A stretch of 64,000 bases of DNA, from contig NZ_JAGEVL010000003.1 in NCBI RefSeq assembly GCF_017583065.1, positions 1 through 64,000 of the forward strand. The letters are read 5' to 3'. The position numbers and the translations under genes were made by a program. Below, one piece after another: positions 10,492 to 20,958 of the stretch. Within the stretch, counting starts at the first letter, position 1. The number at the start of each line of letters is the position of its first letter. The stretch is from Staphylococcus shinii. GTDB lineage: Bacteria > Bacillota > Bacilli > Staphylococcales > Staphylococcaceae. The notes beneath the pieces are model-generated. The model worked only from the letters and a program-made list of their open reading frames with translations, searched no databases and was not told where the DNA came from.

Positions 10492-11955
10492 TTACACTAA
10501 TGTTTTTTCATTTAAATAAGAATCTACAGAATCTGCAACCGCTCTGCCTTCTTGGATTGCCCAAACAACTAAGCTTTGCCCTCTTCTAGCATCACCTGCA
10601 GCGAATATATGAGGTTGATTTGTTCTAAAATCTTTATTATCAGCTACAATTTTATTGCGTTCTGTTTGAATATTAAAAGCATGTGGCACGGTAGTTTCAG
10701 TACCTACAAAACCAATTGATAGAAGCACTAAATCCGCTGGCCAATGACGCTCAGTACCATCTACAACTACCATACCCTCGTCGGTTTCTTCGAGTATTTG
10801 TGTATAGACGCCTTTGACATTACCAATTCTATCCACGTCATAGCGCATCGTTTGCACACCGTAAGCACGTGGCTCAAAACCAAAGCGTGATTGATATTCT
10901 TTATGCGCATAATCCATTTTAAACACAGGCATTGCTAACGGCCAATACGTATTCTCATCAAATTCGATTTCTTCTGGCTGTTTTGTATATTTATTAAATT
11001 GTACGATTGATTTACAATTTTCACGCAATGCAGTAGCGACACAGTCAGCACCTGTATCTCCAGCCCCGATTACGATCACATTTTTACCTTCAGCAGAAAT
11101 AGATGGTTCATCGATTTCACCGTTTAAATATTGGCCTTGTTCTGTTAAATAGTCCATCGCAAAGTGAATACCTAATCCCATTCTGCCCTCTAAAGGTAAA
11201 TCTCTCGCGTTTTGGGAACCAGTACACAAGATAATAGCATCAAATTGCTCGCTAAGCGTCTCTTTGCTAATATCCACACCAATTTCTGTGTCTGTTTCAA
11301 AACGTATGCCAGATTCTTCCATCACTTTTATACGACGACGTACTACATCTTTATCTAATTTCATATTAGGTATACCATACATCAACAAACCTCCCGCTTC
11401 GTGTGCACGTTCATAGACTGTTACGTTGTACCCTAATTTATTTAATTCATCTGCAGCAGTTAAACCAGCTGGACCACTGCCTACTATAGCTACAGATTCG
11501 TCCTTACGATGCTCTGGTACTGTCGGTTTGACCCAACCATTTTCAAAAGCTTCATCTATAATCGTTCTTTCAATCCCTTTAATAGCAACTGATTCACGAT
11601 TGATCTTCATTACACAAGATTGTTCACAAGGTGCTGGGCAAACACGCCCTGTAAATTCAGGGAAATTGTTCGTTTCATTCAACCGTTCATAGGCAGTTTT
11701 GAAATCTTGTCTATAGACAAGGTCGTTCCATTCTGGAATATAATTACCGATAGGACAACCAATGGTTTCTCTACCAAACGGTTCTCCAGTCTGGCAAAAT
11801 GGTGTACCGCAATCCATACAACGAGCACCTTGTTGTGCCGCTTCATCTTTCGTAAATCTTTGTTGAAACGCGTCGTGATTCTTCAAACGATCAACCAAAG
11901 ACAATTCATGTAATTGTTGTTTGTCATAATTCATAAACCCTTTGAATTCACCCAT
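10492..11955 (-). CDS. gltD: Glutamate synthase (NADPH) small subunit
   Basis: 487 aa. Supplies electrons from NADPH to GltB. The N-terminal ferredoxin-like Fe-S region has cysteines in CMDCGTPFCQ, CPIGN and CPAPCEQSC (residues about 40-115). FAD binding follows at VAIVGSGPAGLTAADELNKLG, then an NADPH-binding motif VIVIGAGDTGADC, and the C-terminal FAD motif IFAAGDARRGQSLVVWAI. It starts 20 bp after gltB. AAGGGGG precedes the ATG at 11955. Confidence 0.97.
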   Translation of the reverse strand: MGEFKGFMNYDKQQLHELSLVDRLKNHDAFQQRFTKDEAAQQGARCMDCGTPFCQTGEPFGRETIGCPIGNYIPEWNDLVYRQDFKTAYERLNETNNFPEFTGRVCPAPCEQSCVMKINRESVAIKGIERTIIDEAFENGWVKPTVPEHRKDESVAIVGSGPAGLTAADELNKLGYNVTVYERAHEAGGLLMYGIPNMKLDKDVVRRRIKVMEESGIRFETDTEIGVDISKETLSEQFDAIILCTGSQNARDLPLEGRMGLGIHFAMDYLTEQGQYLNGEIDEPSISAEGKNVIVIGAGDTGADCVATALRENCKSIVQFNKYTKQPEEIEFDENTYWPLAMPVFKMDYAHKEYQSRFGFEPRAYGVQTMRYDVDRIGNVKGVYTQILEETDEGMVVVDGTERHWPADLVLLSIGFVGTETTVPHAFNIQTERNKIVADNKDFRTNQPHIFAAGDARRGQSLVVWAIQEGRAVADSVDSYLNEKTLV

Positions 11956-11975
11956 AATAAATCCCCCTTCTACAA

Positions 11976-14900
11976 TTAATATACGGCAGTCAATCGTTGC
12001 TCTGGTTCTATATAAGTGCGCTTATCATTAAAAGCGTTTAATAAAGCTTGATCAAGTTCTGTTGAATTTTTCTTTTGTAAGTCGATCTTTTGCATCATTA
12101 GCTTGTAATCCTTAGGAATAACTTTAACAACTTTATCTGCAACGTACTCAAAGTTAGCCAAAATGTTTTTCGCCTTCGTACTATTTGTATACTTCACATG
12201 TTCTTCTAACATAGTTTTCAAAACATCATATTCTTCTTCTACAGTAATGAAGTCGAAATCCAAGCTATCTAATTTATTTTCTGATTTAAATTGTTCTATA
12301 TTAGATGGGAAAATGTAACTCACACCGCCACTCATACCTTGGCCAAAGTTTTTACCTACATCACCTAACACCACAACTCTACCACCAGTCATATATTCAA
12401 GACCATGATCACCAATACCTTCAACAACTACTTGCACACCACTATTTCTAATACAGAAACGTTCACCAGCTTTACCACTTATAAAAGCTTTACCATGTGA
12501 AGCACCATAAAAACAAACATTACCCACGATAATTTCGTTTTCACGTTGCTGGTTCGGCGCTTTAACGATTACTTTACCACCAGATAAGCCTTTACCTACG
12601 TAATCATTAGCATCTCCCGTGTGGTGAATTGTTAAACCACTTGGTGTATAAGCCCCTAAGCTTTGTCCTGCGTGACCAATAGTCTCAGCGTAAATTGAAT
12701 CTTCTGGTAACCCGTCCTTCCCATGCACTCTTGTAATCGCGCTACCAGTAATAACACCGACATCGCGTTGTTCATTTTTTAATTGATATCGCCCACTAAA
12801 TGATTGGCCGTTTTCAATCGCAGCTTTAGCATCTGGGTAAAATGCTGTTAAATCAAAACCTTCATCGAGATGATGATTTTGTTCTATTTTTTTAAATCTT
12901 TCACCTTCATGTTGATATAATAACGCTTCAATATTCATCGATGCAGCTTTAGGACGGCTGCTAGCTAGATTATCTTTACGTGTTAATAAATCAGTTCTAC
13001 CTACAAGTTCATCTACAGTTCTCAACCCAAGTTCAGCTAGTATTTCACGCAATTCTTCAGCAACGAAGTGCATGAAGTTGACTACATGATCAGCTTTACC
13101 ATTAAATAGCGCTCTCAAATCTTGATTCTGGGTAGCGATACCTACTGGACAAGTATCCTTATGACACACACGCATCATAATACATCCAAGTACTACTAAT
13201 GGCGCTGTCGCGAAGCCAAATTCCTCAGCGCCTAACGCACATGCATAAGCAACATCTTTACCTGTAAGTAACTTTCCATCGGTTTCTACTTTCACTCTTG
13301 ATCTCAAACCATTCATCATTAAAGTTTGATGCGTTTCTGCTAGACCAATTTCCCATGGCACACCTGCATGTTGAATACTCGTTTTAGGTGAAGCACCTGT
13401 ACCACCGTCATAACCACTAATAACAATCTTATCAGCGTATGCTTTAGCAACCCCAGCTGCAATTGTACCTACACCAGTTTTGGAAACAAGTTTCACCGTA
13501 ATGTTTGCATCTTTATTTGCATTTTTTAAATCGTGTATTAATTGTGCTAAATCTTCTATTGAATAAATATCGTGATGCGGCGGTGGTGATATTAAACCTA
13601 TACCTGGTGTTGAACCCCTTACTTCAGCTATCCACGGATATACTTTAGTACCTGGTAATTGTCCCCCTTCTCCTGGTTTAGCGCCTTGCGCAACTTTTAT
13701 CTGAATTTCTTTAGCGTGTTGTAAGTAATCGCTCGTCACACCAAAACGACCGGATGCAACTTGTTTGATTGCACTAGAACGGTTTCGTCCTTCTTCATCG
13801 ACAATATAACGTTCTGGATTTTCTCCACCTTCACCGCTATTACTTTTACCGCCCATTTGATTCATCGCTTCAGCTAATGTTTGATGCGCTTCTTCAGAAA
13901 TAGAACCGTAACTCATCGCACCTGTATTGAAACGTTGAACAATAGAACTTGCAGGCTCAACCTCACTAATATCAATAGCTTCTTGCTTTTTAAATTCCAT
14001 CAAATGGCGAACGTGATCGGTACGTTTGTGATTAACTTCATGTGAAAATGTTTTAAATTTTTCATAATCATTTAATCTACATGCATGTTGCAACAAATGA
14101 ATAGATGTCGGATTAAAGGTGTGATGTTGACCTTGTTTACGCCATTGGAATGTACTTCCTGATTCTATATATTTATTTATAGGTGTTTGTCTTGCTTTAT
14201 TTTCTTCATCTATCATATTTATAGATATACCTGAAAGCTTAGTTTGCGTACCCGTAAAATATTTTTCAACAACTTCAGAAGATAATCCTACTGCTTCAAA
14301 AATTTGTGCCCCTTGATAACTTTGAACAGTAGAAATCCCCATTTTAGCCATAACTTTTATTACGCCTTCAGATAGTGTATCCGTATATGTTTGAACATTT
14401 TCAGAAATATCCCCTTCTAAACGTTGGTTTCGTACCAACTGTTCAATTGTACGTTGTGCTAAATAAGGTACTATTGCGTTTGCACCATATCCTAACAAAC
14501 AAGCAACATGATGCACTTCTCTTGTTTCTCCCGATAAAGCTACTATACTCGTACGCATGCGTAACCCTTCTCTAATTAACAACTGATGTATATGACTCAC
14601 TGCTAACAGCATCGGCATAGCGTAACCATCATTTGTACTCACTAATTCACGATCATCTAATACGAGGATTTCCTTTCCTTTTTCAACAGCTTGAATCGCT
14701 TTATCTCCTAATTCATCTAAAGCTTCCTCTAAATTATTTTGATAAACCGTAGATAAATGCATAACACTAAATCTACTCTGCTCAATAACTTCTAATTGCG
14801 CTTCTGTTAACACTGGTCGTGCTAATTGAATACGATTCAACACGTCTTCATTCGGATTCAATAAATTTCCTTCGCTACCTAAATAAGATAGTTCACTTGT

Positions 14901-16478
14901 AACTATTTTTTCACGGTAAGCATCGATAGGCGGGTTCGTGACTTGCGCAAACAATTGTTTGAAATAATTAAATAGTGTTTCATGCTTTTCATTTAAAGCC
15001 GCAATTGGAACATCGTAACCCATTGCACCGATTGGATCTTTCTTATTTTCGACAATTTCCGTCAGATATTTATCCATTTCTTCTTTTGTATAAACGAACT
15101 GTTTTTGTAAACGTGTTAAACTTTCATCGCTCCATTCAGAATTTTTATACGATACTTTAGCTAAACCTAAATCTACCTTGAATTGATTCAACCAACTTTC
15201 ATATGGATGTTCATCTGCAATACGCGCTTTCAATTCGTTATTTTCTATTACTTTGTTTTGTTTAAAATCGACTAGCAATAACTTCCCTGGGTTTAATTGA
15301 CCTTTAAACGCTACATTATCTTCTGGTACATCTACCACACCGACCTCCGAGGAGAATACGATATAATTATCTTTCGTAATTGTATAGCGTCCTGGTCTCA
15401 AACCATTTCTATCCGTTAACGCCCCTATCTTATCTCCATTACAAAAGGAAATCATTGTAGGACCGTCCCACGGTTCCATCAAATAACTATAAAACTCATA
15501 GAATGAACGAACATTAGCATCATTAGCTTTATTGTATAACCAAGGTTCCGGTATCATCAGCATTGCAGCTCTCTCAGGTTCCATAGCTAATGATAAAAAT
15601 TCTAACGCATTATCTACAATGGCAGAGTCACTACCATCTTCATCTACAATTTCTTTAACCTTATCTTTATCATCACCAAATATTGTTGCTATTAAATCAT
15701 TTTGTCTTGCTCTCATCCAGTTCACATTACCTTTTATAGTGTTAATCTCACCATTATGCATGAGCAACCTGTTAGGATGTGCACGTTTCCAACTTGGAAA
15801 AGTATTCGTACTAAAACGCGAATGTACAAGTCCTAACTTTGAAACATAAGTTTCATGATTTAAATCTTGATATAAAGCTTTAATTTGGTCTGAGCGTAGC
15901 CAACCTTTATACACAATTGTTCTATGCGATAAGCTTGTAAAATATAAATTCAAACGCTGTTGATTAGCGTAATTTTCAATTTGTTTACGCGCTAAAAATA
16001 ATTTTCTTTCTATGTGTGAAACATCATTTAACGCAACGAACACTTGTTGTATATGTGGCATCGTTTCAACTACGTGTGATGCAATTGCATTCGTATCTAC
16101 AGGAACATCTCTATAACCAATGACGCTTAAACCTTCTGCTTCAAAGTGGGCCTTAAATTGTGCTTCATGTTGAGATCCAGCTATCTTCTCATTAGTAAAA
16201 AACATTCCAACTGCGTATTTACCTTCAGCCGGTAAATCAAAATCAACTTTTGTTGCAAAATATTCATATGGTACTTCCGTCATAATACCGGCACCATCGC
16301 CAGTAATACCATCTGAGCCGATCCCTCCGCGATGATCTAACCTACGTAACATTTCTAATGATTTTTCTACAATCTCGTGATTTCTCTGATTATCCATATT
16401 GGCATAAAATCCTATACCACACGCATCATGTTCTTCGCGCCCATCATATAAGCCTACTTTTTCACCATATTCAAGCAT
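11976..16478 (-). CDS. gltB: Glutamate synthase large subunit
   Basis: 1500 aa. Makes two glutamates from glutamine and 2-oxoglutarate. An N-terminal type II glutamine amidotransferase domain follows a propeptide, with the catalytic cysteine at residue 20 (DACGIGF). Then come the central domain, the FMN-binding synthase domain (GGKSNSGEGGE; PGEGGQLPG; SGYDGGTGASP), the [3Fe-4S] cluster motif (CIMMRVCHKDTCPVG) and the C-terminal GXGXG beta-helix. The ATG at 16478 is preceded by GAGGTGAGGG; the longer frame to 16556 runs across the promoter and is rejected. Divergent from gltC. Confidence 0.97.
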   Translation of the reverse strand: MLEYGEKVGLYDGREEHDACGIGFYANMDNQRNHEIVEKSLEMLRRLDHRGGIGSDGITGDGAGIMTEVPYEYFATKVDFDLPAEGKYAVGMFFTNEKIAGSQHEAQFKAHFEAEGLSVIGYRDVPVDTNAIASHVVETMPHIQQVFVALNDVSHIERKLFLARKQIENYANQQRLNLYFTSLSHRTIVYKGWLRSDQIKALYQDLNHETYVSKLGLVHSRFSTNTFPSWKRAHPNRLLMHNGEINTIKGNVNWMRARQNDLIATIFGDDKDKVKEIVDEDGSDSAIVDNALEFLSLAMEPERAAMLMIPEPWLYNKANDANVRSFYEFYSYLMEPWDGPTMISFCNGDKIGALTDRNGLRPGRYTITKDNYIVFSSEVGVVDVPEDNVAFKGQLNPGKLLLVDFKQNKVIENNELKARIADEHPYESWLNQFKVDLGLAKVSYKNSEWSDESLTRLQKQFVYTKEEMDKYLTEIVENKKDPIGAMGYDVPIAALNEKHETLFNYFKQLFAQVTNPPIDAYREKIVTSELSYLGSEGNLLNPNEDVLNRIQLARPVLTEAQLEVIEQSRFSVMHLSTVYQNNLEEALDELGDKAIQAVEKGKEILVLDDRELVSTNDGYAMPMLLAVSHIHQLLIREGLRMRTSIVALSGETREVHHVACLLGYGANAIVPYLAQRTIEQLVRNQRLEGDISENVQTYTDTLSEGVIKVMAKMGISTVQSYQGAQIFEAVGLSSEVVEKYFTGTQTKLSGISINMIDEENKARQTPINKYIESGSTFQWRKQGQHHTFNPTSIHLLQHACRLNDYEKFKTFSHEVNHKRTDHVRHLMEFKKQEAIDISEVEPASSIVQRFNTGAMSYGSISEEAHQTLAEAMNQMGGKSNSGEGGENPERYIVDEEGRNRSSAIKQVASGRFGVTSDYLQHAKEIQIKVAQGAKPGEGGQLPGTKVYPWIAEVRGSTPGIGLISPPPHHDIYSIEDLAQLIHDLKNANKDANITVKLVSKTGVGTIAAGVAKAYADKIVISGYDGGTGASPKTSIQHAGVPWEIGLAETHQTLMMNGLRSRVKVETDGKLLTGKDVAYACALGAEEFGFATAPLVVLGCIMMRVCHKDTCPVGIATQNQDLRALFNGKADHVVNFMHFVAEELREILAELGLRTVDELVGRTDLLTRKDNLASSRPKAASMNIEALLYQHEGERFKKIEQNHHLDEGFDLTAFYPDAKAAIENGQSFSGRYQLKNEQRDVGVITGSAITRVHGKDGLPEDSIYAETIGHAGQSLGAYTPSGLTIHHTGDANDYVGKGLSGGKVIVKAPNQQRENEIIVGNVCFYGASHGKAFISGKAGERFCIRNSGVQVVVEGIGDHGLEYMTGGRVVVLGDVGKNFGQGMSGGVSYIFPSNIEQFKSENKLDSLDFDFITVEEEYDVLKTMLEEHVKYTNSTKAKNILANFEYVADKVVKVIPKDYKLMMQKIDLQKKNSTELDQALLNAFNDKRTYIEPEQRLTAVY

Positions 16479-16527
16479 GACCCTCACCTCTTTTACGAAA
16501 ATTCTGAATATTGAATTAAGTAAGTAA

Positions 16528-16556
16528 ACTATATAGCAGTTGATTAATCTGTTCAA
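16528..16556 (-). promoter_or_regulatory. gltBD promoter
   Basis: On the minus strand: TTGAAC (16551-16556), 17-bp spacer, TATAGT (16528-16533). The start would be near 16521, about 43 nt before the gltB ATG. Confidence 0.7.
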
Positions 16557-16573
16557 TATATAAATTAGATGAT

Positions 16574-16596
16574 ATCATTCTAATTATTAGAATGAT
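16574..16596. promoter_or_regulatory. Palindromic operator between gltB and gltC
   Basis: Perfect 11-bp arms ATCATTCTAAT and ATTAGAATGAT around one central T. It contains the LysR pattern T-N11-A and lies just upstream of the gltB -35 and of gltC. It is the obvious GltC site, able to activate gltBD and repress gltC. GltC binding is inferred from position and symmetry. Confidence 0.65.
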
Positions 16597-16617
16597 TTGG
16601 AATAGGAGTTATTAACT

Positions 16618-17505
16618 ATGGAAATCAAACAATTAAAATATTTTATAGAAGTAGCTAAAAGAGAGCATTTGTCAGAGGCTGCACTAGAATTAGACATTGC
16701 GCAATCTGCTATCAGTAGACAAATCACACAACTCGAAAAAGAACTACAAGTTACATTATTTAAAAGAGAAGGTCGTAATATCCACCTTACCGACGAAGGT
16801 AAACATTTATTTACAGAAGCGACTAAGATTATCGATCAACTTGATGAAACTATACGCTTATTCCATAACCAATCCGAGTCGAATCATTTTATCATTCGCA
16901 TCGGGTATGTTGAGAGCTATATTTCCCAAGTGCTAACTTTATTAATACAAGCCTTTGAAAATAAAAGCGATTCAGTAGTAGAACCCATTCTAATGGAAGA
17001 AAGTGATATACTCAATGCTTTACTCACTGATCAAATCGATATTGCGTTTACAGAGTTAACACAAACGCTCAAACAGAATTCTTCATTAAAGATTAACCCT
17101 TTATTCGAAGAGAATTTTCATATTTACGTTCCAAAAGACGATCCAATTACTATGGCAACTAATCCACCGTTAATTCAATTTTCAAACAAAATGATATACG
17201 AGCTCTATGCCTTACCTTCCAATATCAGGCAAACATTGGAAAAAGTAGTCGAAACTCCGATACGTACAGTTACTCATACACAAATCGCACAATATTTACT
17301 TAATAAAGAACGTGGATATATCATCGCACCTTCATATTATCTGCTAGATAAAAACCCACAAAAATGGGTAGATGTTTCGCTAGAACACACAGAACTGAGA
17401 CGTACAATTTGCAGTGTCGTCCGCCCAGATAATCGTAAAAACGATTTACAATTAATGCTTACAACTATTGAACAATTATTAAGCCGTAGTGCGACTTACC
17501 ATTAG
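16618..17505 (+). CDS. gltC: LysR-type regulator of glutamate synthase, GltC
   Basis: 295 aa. N-terminal LysR helix-turn-helix (residues about 1-60: MEIKQLKYFIEVAKREHLSE, then AQSAISRQITQLEKEL). The C-terminal effector domain begins near FIIRIGYVESYISQVL. In Bacillus, GltC activates gltAB when 2-oxoglutarate is high. The divergent arrangement with gltB and the shared 23-bp palindrome support the same job. AGGAG precedes the ATG by 8 nt. Confidence 0.93.
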   Translation: MEIKQLKYFIEVAKREHLSEAALELDIAQSAISRQITQLEKELQVTLFKREGRNIHLTDEGKHLFTEATKIIDQLDETIRLFHNQSESNHFIIRIGYVESYISQVLTLLIQAFENKSDSVVEPILMEESDILNALLTDQIDIAFTELTQTLKQNSSLKINPLFEENFHIYVPKDDPITMATNPPLIQFSNKMIYELYALPSNIRQTLEKVVETPIRTVTHTQIAQYLLNKERGYIIAPSYYLLDKNPQKWVDVSLEHTELRRTICSVVRPDNRKNDLQLMLTTIEQLLSRSATYH

Positions 17506-17598
17506 CCTAGCGTTAAAATTACAACCTATAAATCTTTGAATTCAATAAAACTGGGGCGTATAATCACATTGTCTAAAAATAGAGAGGATTGAGTCAGC

Positions 17599-18714
17599 TT
17601 GAATTCAACTAAAAAAATATTGAAGCGCCCTTTTAATTGGGTTGTCTTTGTTTTTTGCATTATATTTTTAGGAGTTTTTATTTTCACTTTCATGAACGCT
17701 AAATTTTATGACATACCTATAGGTCAAATTACCAGTATTGAAAATAAATCTACATCCCAAATCACAGATGAACATCATAACAAAGATACAAAACACAAAG
17801 AACAGTTAACAATCAAAATACTCAACGGAAAATACGAAGGTAAAACAACTACCATTCAACATCAATATATTGAGTCACAAGCAGACAGCGAAGCATATTC
17901 AACTAATAACAAAGTCCTACTACATATTGATGACAAACTCAATAGCGCATATATCACGGAAAAGAAACGCGATAGCCTAATTGTTGCCATTACAGGATTA
18001 TTTTTATTAACTGTATTACTAGTAGGTAGAAAAATCGGTCTACAATCTATTTTATCATTAGTAATTAATACAATAGTCGTCGTCTTAGCCATTTATATTC
18101 ATAATCAATACCCTAGCATCAGTTTATTCGGTTTGATGAGTATAGGCATTTTCATTTCAACAATCCTAACTTTAATATTGGTTACAGGATGGCAATGGCG
18201 TACACTTGTTACAATCATCAGCACATTACTCGGGACTTTCATCTGCGTCGGAATCACGCAATTAGTCATACATTTCACTGATGGTTCCGGTATAAAGTTT
18301 GAAACAATGAGCTTTTTAACTTTGCCACCTAAAGAAGTATTTCTCGCTTCTGTGTTAATTGGTACCTTAGGAGCTGTAATGGATGTCGCTATAACTATCG
18401 CAAGTGGTATGGCAGAAATCTTACGCCGTACACCAGACATCAGCATGACGCGTTGGGCGATAGCTGGACGCAATATTGGGCAAGATATCATGGGCACTAT
18501 GACTAATATCTTACTTTTTTCGTATTTATCAGGCAGCTTACCAATGCTACTCATTTACTTAAAAAATGCAAATACAGTTACATATACCATTTCTATGAAT
18601 TGGTCACTTGAAATTTCTCGGGCAATCACAGGGGGTATTGGCATCGTACTAACAATTCCAATCACAATCTTATTGATGCAACTATGGTTTAGAATGAGAG
18701 GTGCTAATCAATGA
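17599..18714 (+). CDS. YibE/F-like membrane protein, larger partner
   Basis: 371 aa from a TTG start. One N-terminal membrane segment, an exposed domain of about 90 residues (roughly 40-125, KITSxIENKSTSQIT region), then about seven membrane segments. The conserved core reads GTLGAVMDVAITIASGMAEI. The YibE/F family occurs as adjacent pairs in lactic bacteria and staphylococci; its function is unknown and transport is only a guess. The ATGA overlap with the next gene shows translational coupling. The ribosome site GAGAGGA is about 11 nt from the TTG, a little far. Confidence 0.8.
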   Translation: MNSTKKILKRPFNWVVFVFCIIFLGVFIFTFMNAKFYDIPIGQITSIENKSTSQITDEHHNKDTKHKEQLTIKILNGKYEGKTTTIQHQYIESQADSEAYSTNNKVLLHIDDKLNSAYITEKKRDSLIVAITGLFLLTVLLVGRKIGLQSILSLVINTIVVVLAIYIHNQYPSISLFGLMSIGIFISTILTLILVTGWQWRTLVTIISTLLGTFICVGITQLVIHFTDGSGIKFETMSFLTLPPKEVFLASVLIGTLGAVMDVAITIASGMAEILRRTPDISMTRWAIAGRNIGQDIMGTMTNILLFSYLSGSLPMLLIYLKNANTVTYTISMNWSLEISRAITGGIGIVLTIPITILLMQLWFRMRGANQ

Positions 18715-19493
18715 GCGCTATTACAATTTTAGGACTAATATTATTCGTATTAATGCTTATATTCGGCGGTAAAAAGGGTCTTATTTCTTATATGACGCTA
18801 TTCTTGAACTTTGTCATTCTTTTGATCGCAATTGTCATTATTATATTCGGTGCACCGATTTATCTCGTTACACTTATCTTCTGTATTATCATCGCAGCGT
18901 GTAACTTATTTATATTAAATAGTTACAACACTAAAACCAAAGCTGCGTTTTACGCGACTATTTTGACTACAGTGATACTAATCTTGGCAATTTATCTTTC
19001 TGTTTCAATCGGTGATTTACAAGGCTTTACGACAGAAGAACAAGACGAGACTTATATTTTTTCAATGAATATTGGTATCGACATGATCAAATTCATGGTC
19101 TTTACAATTGTGTTAGCAGTCATTGCAGCCGTGATTGATTTAGCGATTACCATAAGTTCTCCAATGTGCGAATTAAATGAAACGAATCCTGAATTAACTC
19201 AGAAAGAATTATTTCATTCTGGCATGCGTGTTGGTAGAGAAATATTAGCAACTTCAGCCAATACCATTTATCTGGCTTATTTTGGTGGCCAACTGACATT
19301 ATTTTTCTGGTTCTTCAAACTTAATTATTCATTTGGCCATGTAATTAATTCGAAAATTTTTGCGCAAGAATTTATTTCAATTCTTTTAGGCGGGATTGCC
19401 GTTGCTATTAGCATTCCAATTACAGCTTGGCTAACTGCTATCTTAATAAAAAGACAAAATATTTCATCTTCACAAAATAATCAACAATCATAA
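18711..19493 (+). CDS. YibE/F-like membrane protein, smaller partner
   Basis: 260 aa with about seven hydrophobic segments. It shares the core pattern with its neighbour (AVIAAVIDLAITISSPMCEL compared with AVMDVAITIASGMAEI there). The start overlaps the previous stop by 4 bp. Two homologous subunits probably form one membrane complex. Function unknown. Confidence 0.8.
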   Translation: MSAITILGLILFVLMLIFGGKKGLISYMTLFLNFVILLIAIVIIIFGAPIYLVTLIFCIIIAACNLFILNSYNTKTKAAFYATILTTVILILAIYLSVSIGDLQGFTTEEQDETYIFSMNIGIDMIKFMVFTIVLAVIAAVIDLAITISSPMCELNETNPELTQKELFHSGMRVGREILATSANTIYLAYFGGQLTLFFWFFKLNYSFGHVINSKIFAQEFISILLGGIAVAISIPITAWLTAILIKRQNISSSQNNQQS

Positions 19494-19498
19494 CTTGA

Positions 19499-19549
19499 AC
19501 CTATCGGGATTAGAACATGCACTTATGCCTATGTCTCGATAGGTTTTTA
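19499..19549 (+). terminator. Terminator of the YibE/F pair
   Basis: acctatcg / cgataggt with a 30-nt loop, followed by TTTTTAA. It lies just after the stop at 19493. Confidence 0.65.
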
Positions 19550-19604
19550 ATATATACAAACTTTCAAACTTGCCTCTCACTTTCCCAATCGTAAAAACCA
19601 AAAC

Positions 19605-20849
19605 TTAAGAGCGTCTATTCAATTTATTCAATTCGCCACTGAAATATGCATTTTCCCCATGAACTACATAGTCTAGACCTTGTTCTTCTTCAACTTTATC
19701 CGCAGCAAGTTCGCTAAATAGACCAATTACTTTTGCAATAATATATGTAACTAACCCACTAAATATAATCGTTACGACTACTGCCAATATTTGAACCATT
19801 ACCGCCTGTATATTACCGCCAAATAGCAAACCATTTGAAATGCCATCATTAACTTTTTGTGATTGGAATACACCCGTTAATATCGCACCGATAACACCAC
19901 CGATACCATGGATTCCAAATGCATCTAAGGCATCATTATATTTTAATTTCACTTTGATATAATTAATCGCAAAATAACAACATACGCCACCTATTAATGC
20001 AATTAATATAGCGCTTGTATAATCAACAAACCCTGCTGCAGGTGTGATTGCTACTAAACCTGCTAGCATTCCAGACAACATACCGATTAAACTTGTCGTC
20101 TTTTTCATCCAATATTCTATAATCGACCAACCTAATGAGCCTGCGCTCGCTGCTAACACAGTATTAATAAATGATGTCATTGCGATATGATCAAATGTTA
20201 ACGCACTCCCTACATTAAACCCATACCAACCAATCCATACGAATATGCCACCTATTAATGAAATAATAAGGTTATGCGGTGGTCGTTTATCAAAGTTTTT
20301 ACCTGCACCTATCATCACTGCTAACACTAGTCCTGAAACACCGGAAGTGATATGTACTACTGTCCCACCGGCATAATCTATCGCACCAAGTTGATCAATC
20401 CAACCGCCGCCCCACACCCAATGCGCTACAGGGCTATATACTAAAATCACCCATAAAAGCACAAAAATAAGATAAGGTATAAACTTCATTTTTTCTGCAA
20501 TTGAACCAGATAATATCGAAACAGCAATTGTACAAAACATCATTTGGAATAACATAAACAATCCCAGTGGCACATGTGGAGCTATTTCCGTTTGCGTATC
20601 AAATCCAACATGTTGTAACCCCAAATATGTAAAATCACCTAAGATTGTATTTCCTGAACCGAAACTCAAACTAAAACCGAGTATTACCCATGCGAATGTC
20701 ACGACTATGATAGCAGACATACTTTGCATAACTGTGTTCAAAACATTTTTAGACTGCACTAAGCCTCCATAAAACAAACTCAATCCAGGGGTCATCAACC
20801 ATACTAATAACGTACAAAGAAATAAAAATAATGTATCATTCATATTCAT
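19605..20849 (-). CDS. amt: Ammonium transporter (AmtB/NrgA family)
   Basis: 414 aa from the ATG at 20849, which AAGGAG precedes; the longer frame to 20951 runs through a terminator hairpin. About eleven membrane segments. Conserved Amt signatures are visible: TPGLSLFYGGLVQSKNVLN near the start, the pore histidine in VVHITSG and the second in DAFGIHGIGGVIGAILTG. Carries ammonium inward under nitrogen limitation. There is no glnK beside it, unlike Bacillus nrgAB. The gene faces the YibE/F pair. Confidence 0.95.
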   Translation of the reverse strand: MNMNDTLFLFLCTLLVWLMTPGLSLFYGGLVQSKNVLNTVMQSMSAIIVVTFAWVILGFSLSFGSGNTILGDFTYLGLQHVGFDTQTEIAPHVPLGLFMLFQMMFCTIAVSILSGSIAEKMKFIPYLIFVLLWVILVYSPVAHWVWGGGWIDQLGAIDYAGGTVVHITSGVSGLVLAVMIGAGKNFDKRPPHNLIISLIGGIFVWIGWYGFNVGSALTFDHIAMTSFINTVLAASAGSLGWSIIEYWMKKTTSLIGMLSGMLAGLVAITPAAGFVDYTSAILIALIGGVCCYFAINYIKVKLKYNDALDAFGIHGIGGVIGAILTGVFQSQKVNDGISNGLLFGGNIQAVMVQILAVVVTIIFSGLVTYIIAKVIGLFSELAADKVEEEQGLDYVVHGENAYFSGELNKLNRRS

Positions 20850-20897
20850 AGCACTCACTCCTTTGTAGAAGATCATACCCCCTAATAAATTGGATCG

Positions 20898-20946
20898 CAA
20901 AAATGCGTCACATAAAATAACATACTGTGTTAATTTATGTGACGCA
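20898..20946 (-). terminator. Terminator of the Nudix-GNAT gene
   Basis: Perfect 13-bp stem tgcgtcacataaa / tttatgtgacgca, followed on the minus strand by TTTTTG. It lies between the Nudix-GNAT stop and amt, so amt has its own promoter. Confidence 0.8.
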
Positions 20947-20958
20947 CACATTCACTTT